Of a stretch of 64,000 nucleotides of DNA, positions 63,043-64,000 are shown piece after piece; position 1 is the stretch's first letter; each line of letters starts with the position of its first letter. A program made the translations under genes and the position numbers. The notes beneath the pieces are model-generated. The model was not told where the DNA came from, made no database searches, and saw only the letters and a program-made list of their open reading frames with translations. Origin of the DNA: an uncultured Fodinibius sp. GTDB lineage: Bacteria; Bacteroidota; Rhodothermia; Balneolales; Balneolaceae. The DNA is taken from NCBI GenBank assembly GCA_913057775.1, contig CAJXOG010000005.1, positions 153,177-217,176 of the forward strand, in the 5' to 3' direction.

Positions 63043-63189
63043 ATGGAAAATTTAATTAATAGTTATTTGAATAAGAAGGACATAGACTTTGACAAATACC
63101 TTAATAACAGTGGAGAATCCATATTCTTTTTTGAAGTAGATAGGGAAAAATCATCTACACTTATATATTCCATCCCTACTAAGCATTAA
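63043..63189 (+). CDS. Short 48-residue open frame, possible YbjN-like remnant
   Basis: Open frame MENLINSYLNKKDIDFDKYL..., ending YSIPTKH. Its pattern (short helix, then acidic-aromatic strand FFFEVDREKSSTLIYSI) resembles the N-terminal half of YbjN-like proteins. It ends 5 bases before the stop of the opposite-strand YbjN-like gene. It may be a truncated third copy at a recombination junction. Coding status is uncertain. Confidence 0.35.
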   Translation: MENLINSYLNKKDIDFDKYLNNSGESIFFFEVDREKSSTLIYSIPTKH

Positions 63190-63194
63190 TTCTC

Positions 63195-63677
63195 TCAATT
63201 CAACTTCGCATTACTTCCATATTCCGCTTTCGTAAGCGCTTGGGCGGGGTCAATATCATTGTACACTACATTCAAAATACCTGGAAAGTGCGTTTCCATT
63301 TCTTCCATTCCGACATTAAAGGTCGCATGTAACTGATATAAGATGTGTTTTTTATCTTCGACCGGATCGTATCGCAAGGTATTCTTGTAGAATAGGCTAC
63401 CGTCATCGAAATCAAGCATCAGGCATCCTTCATAGTTATGCATATTTGCACGCGTTATGTACTCTGCAATTGTTCTACGATTAGAATGTGAGATCTTTAC
63501 CGGACTTTTTATATAAAAATTTACTGTCTGATTATCTCTTGCATTCGTAACAAAGATTGGAAAATCGCCATCCTCAGCCTTCAGTTCCGTAATATAAATA
63601 GGGTCATCTTCGTCATCATAATCCTTGTGATAACCCATTTCCTCATTTTCGAAGAAAAGGTCCAGTAACTCTTCCAT
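63195..63677 (-). CDS. YbjN-domain-like protein (second copy)
   Basis: A 160-residue acidic protein with the same plan as that at 59421-59900: an N-terminal helix and strand, a KISHSNRRTIAEYITRANMH helix, MLDFDDGSLFYKNTLRYDP strands and a terminal motif AEYGSNAKLN. It faces the opposite way and ends the island's gene content. The two copies are diverged, not identical, so they are not a recent duplication. Confidence 0.7.
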   Translation of the reverse strand: MEELLDLFFENEEMGYHKDYDDEDDPIYITELKAEDGDFPIFVTNARDNQTVNFYIKSPVKISHSNRRTIAEYITRANMHNYEGCLMLDFDDGSLFYKNTLRYDPVEDKKHILYQLHATFNVGMEEMETHFPGILNVVYNDIDPAQALTKAEYGSNAKLN

Positions 63678-63923
63678 TGGCGCCCTCTTAATTTATAGTT
63701 AAAGTTAAATATTAGTATCAGTTTAACAAATATCACTGACACATTATGTCACCCAATATTTCTGATATAAACAATAATTTAATTATCAACAAACTGAATT
63801 CGCCCAACATGTGGCCAACAATTCTTTCATTTACTGACATTTAAGTCATTTCCCTACTTTTAAAAACTACATCTGGATATAGTTAACAGACATTAAGAGT
63901 AATTAGAAGAATAATTTAGATTT

Positions 63924-63936
63924 CTCTCAGGCGTAC
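63924..63936 (+). other. attR: copy of the tRNA-Arg 3' end
   Basis: CTCTCAGGCGTAC, identical to 28435-28447 in tRNA-Arg. Beyond it is TTAGAGGCTTTTTTATTT, which fits the chromosomal transcription-end sequence displaced by the insertion. 246 non-coding bases separate it from the last gene. Confidence 0.85.
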
Positions 63937-64000
63937 TCTCTACTAAATATCTGACTGTCAACAAGTTAGAGGCTTTTTTTATTTGCAAAATAATGAATGA

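Larger units (their letters stand above)
28435..63936. mobile_element. 35.5-kb integrative genomic island in tRNA-Arg carrying defence cargo
   Basis: The island is bounded by a perfect 13-bp repeat of the tRNA-Arg 3' end. It contains a tyrosine integrase, an excisionase-like HTH protein, a PrimPol/SF3-helicase replication protein and an iteron-like cluster, with no capsid, terminase, relaxase or conjugation genes. The inner region is visibly more AT-rich than the flanking chromosome, most of all 31-42 kb and 56-63 kb. The integrase is not next to either att site (about 27 kb from attL and 7.6 kb from attR). This is unusual for P4-like islands and suggests that cargo accreted on both sides of the mobility core. 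Confidence 0.82.

Noticed and set aside
28435..63936. Prophage or conjugative element
   Set aside because: No capsid, portal, terminase, tail, lysis, relaxase, VirB/TraG or coupling-protein gene could be seen.
1..64000. CRISPR array or rRNA genes
   Set aside because: No regularly spaced identical repeats with unique spacers, no Cas genes and no rRNA-like sequence were seen.

Overview
This window looks like a chromosome segment of a Bacteroidota/Balneolota-type bacterium, probably Balneolales (Rhodothermota-Balneolota group). The evidence is a SusC/SusD outer-membrane nutrient-uptake pair, a GldC-family protein, TonB-C lipoproteins, a large DUF5117/DUF4953-type zinc metalloprotease, and promoters resembling TTG-N20-TAnnTTTG. 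Genus-level placement is inference.

Positions 1-28,400 are ordinary, fairly dense core chromosome. In order it holds: a three-gene proton-translocating transhydrogenase operon (pntAA partial, pntAB, pntB); two tandem TonB-C lipoproteins, the second with a frame-disrupted signal peptide; a DUF2231 membrane protein; a small lipoprotein; an MFS transporter; endonuclease III with an unusual Fe-S cysteine spacing; a Memo-family protein; gldC; a lipoprotein gene split by an in-frame stop; ahcY; a TlpA-like thioredoxin; susC/susD; an L-2-hydroxyglutarate oxidase next to a large FAD/Fe-S 2-hydroxyacid dehydrogenase; a cupredoxin whose sequence halves appear swapped; rhodanese; recN; a DUF559 nuclease-like gene; a candidate small RNA; an RluD-type pseudouridine synthase; a zinc metalloprotease; and tRNA-Arg(ACG). 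Several short intergenic inverted-repeat elements lie between these genes.

Positions 28,435-63,936 form a 35.5-kb genomic island inserted in the 3' end of tRNA-Arg. A 13-bp copy of the tRNA end (CTCTCAGGCGTAC) recurs at 63,924-63,936. The mobility core (50.7-56.3 kb, minus strand) has a tyrosine integrase, an excisionase-like HTH protein, a PrimPol/SF3-helicase replication protein, and an iteron-like cluster of five TGTATAAC copies. I see no phage structural or conjugation genes, so it is a P4-like or satellite-like integrative element.

The left cargo is a defence array. It has an AAA ATPase divergent from a WYL-domain regulator with a palindrome between them, a PD-(D/E)XK-like protein, a two-gene pair that I read as Druantia type III (DruH, DruE), and a type I restriction-modification operon. 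That operon has an extra half-size HsdS, a membrane protein and a YgjP-type metallopeptidase.

The right cargo (56.5-63.7 kb) is the best candidate for an undescribed system. It is an AT-rich co-directional cluster that begins with a protein fusing an XRE helix-turn-helix to a dynamin-like GTPase with C-terminal membrane helices. A DUF1232 membrane protein, a YbjN-like protein, several unrecognised small proteins and a coiled-coil protein ending in a Zc3h12a-like NYN RNase domain follow. A 13-bp perfect direct repeat, 42 bp start to start, lies in the promoter region and is a plausible operator for the XRE domain.
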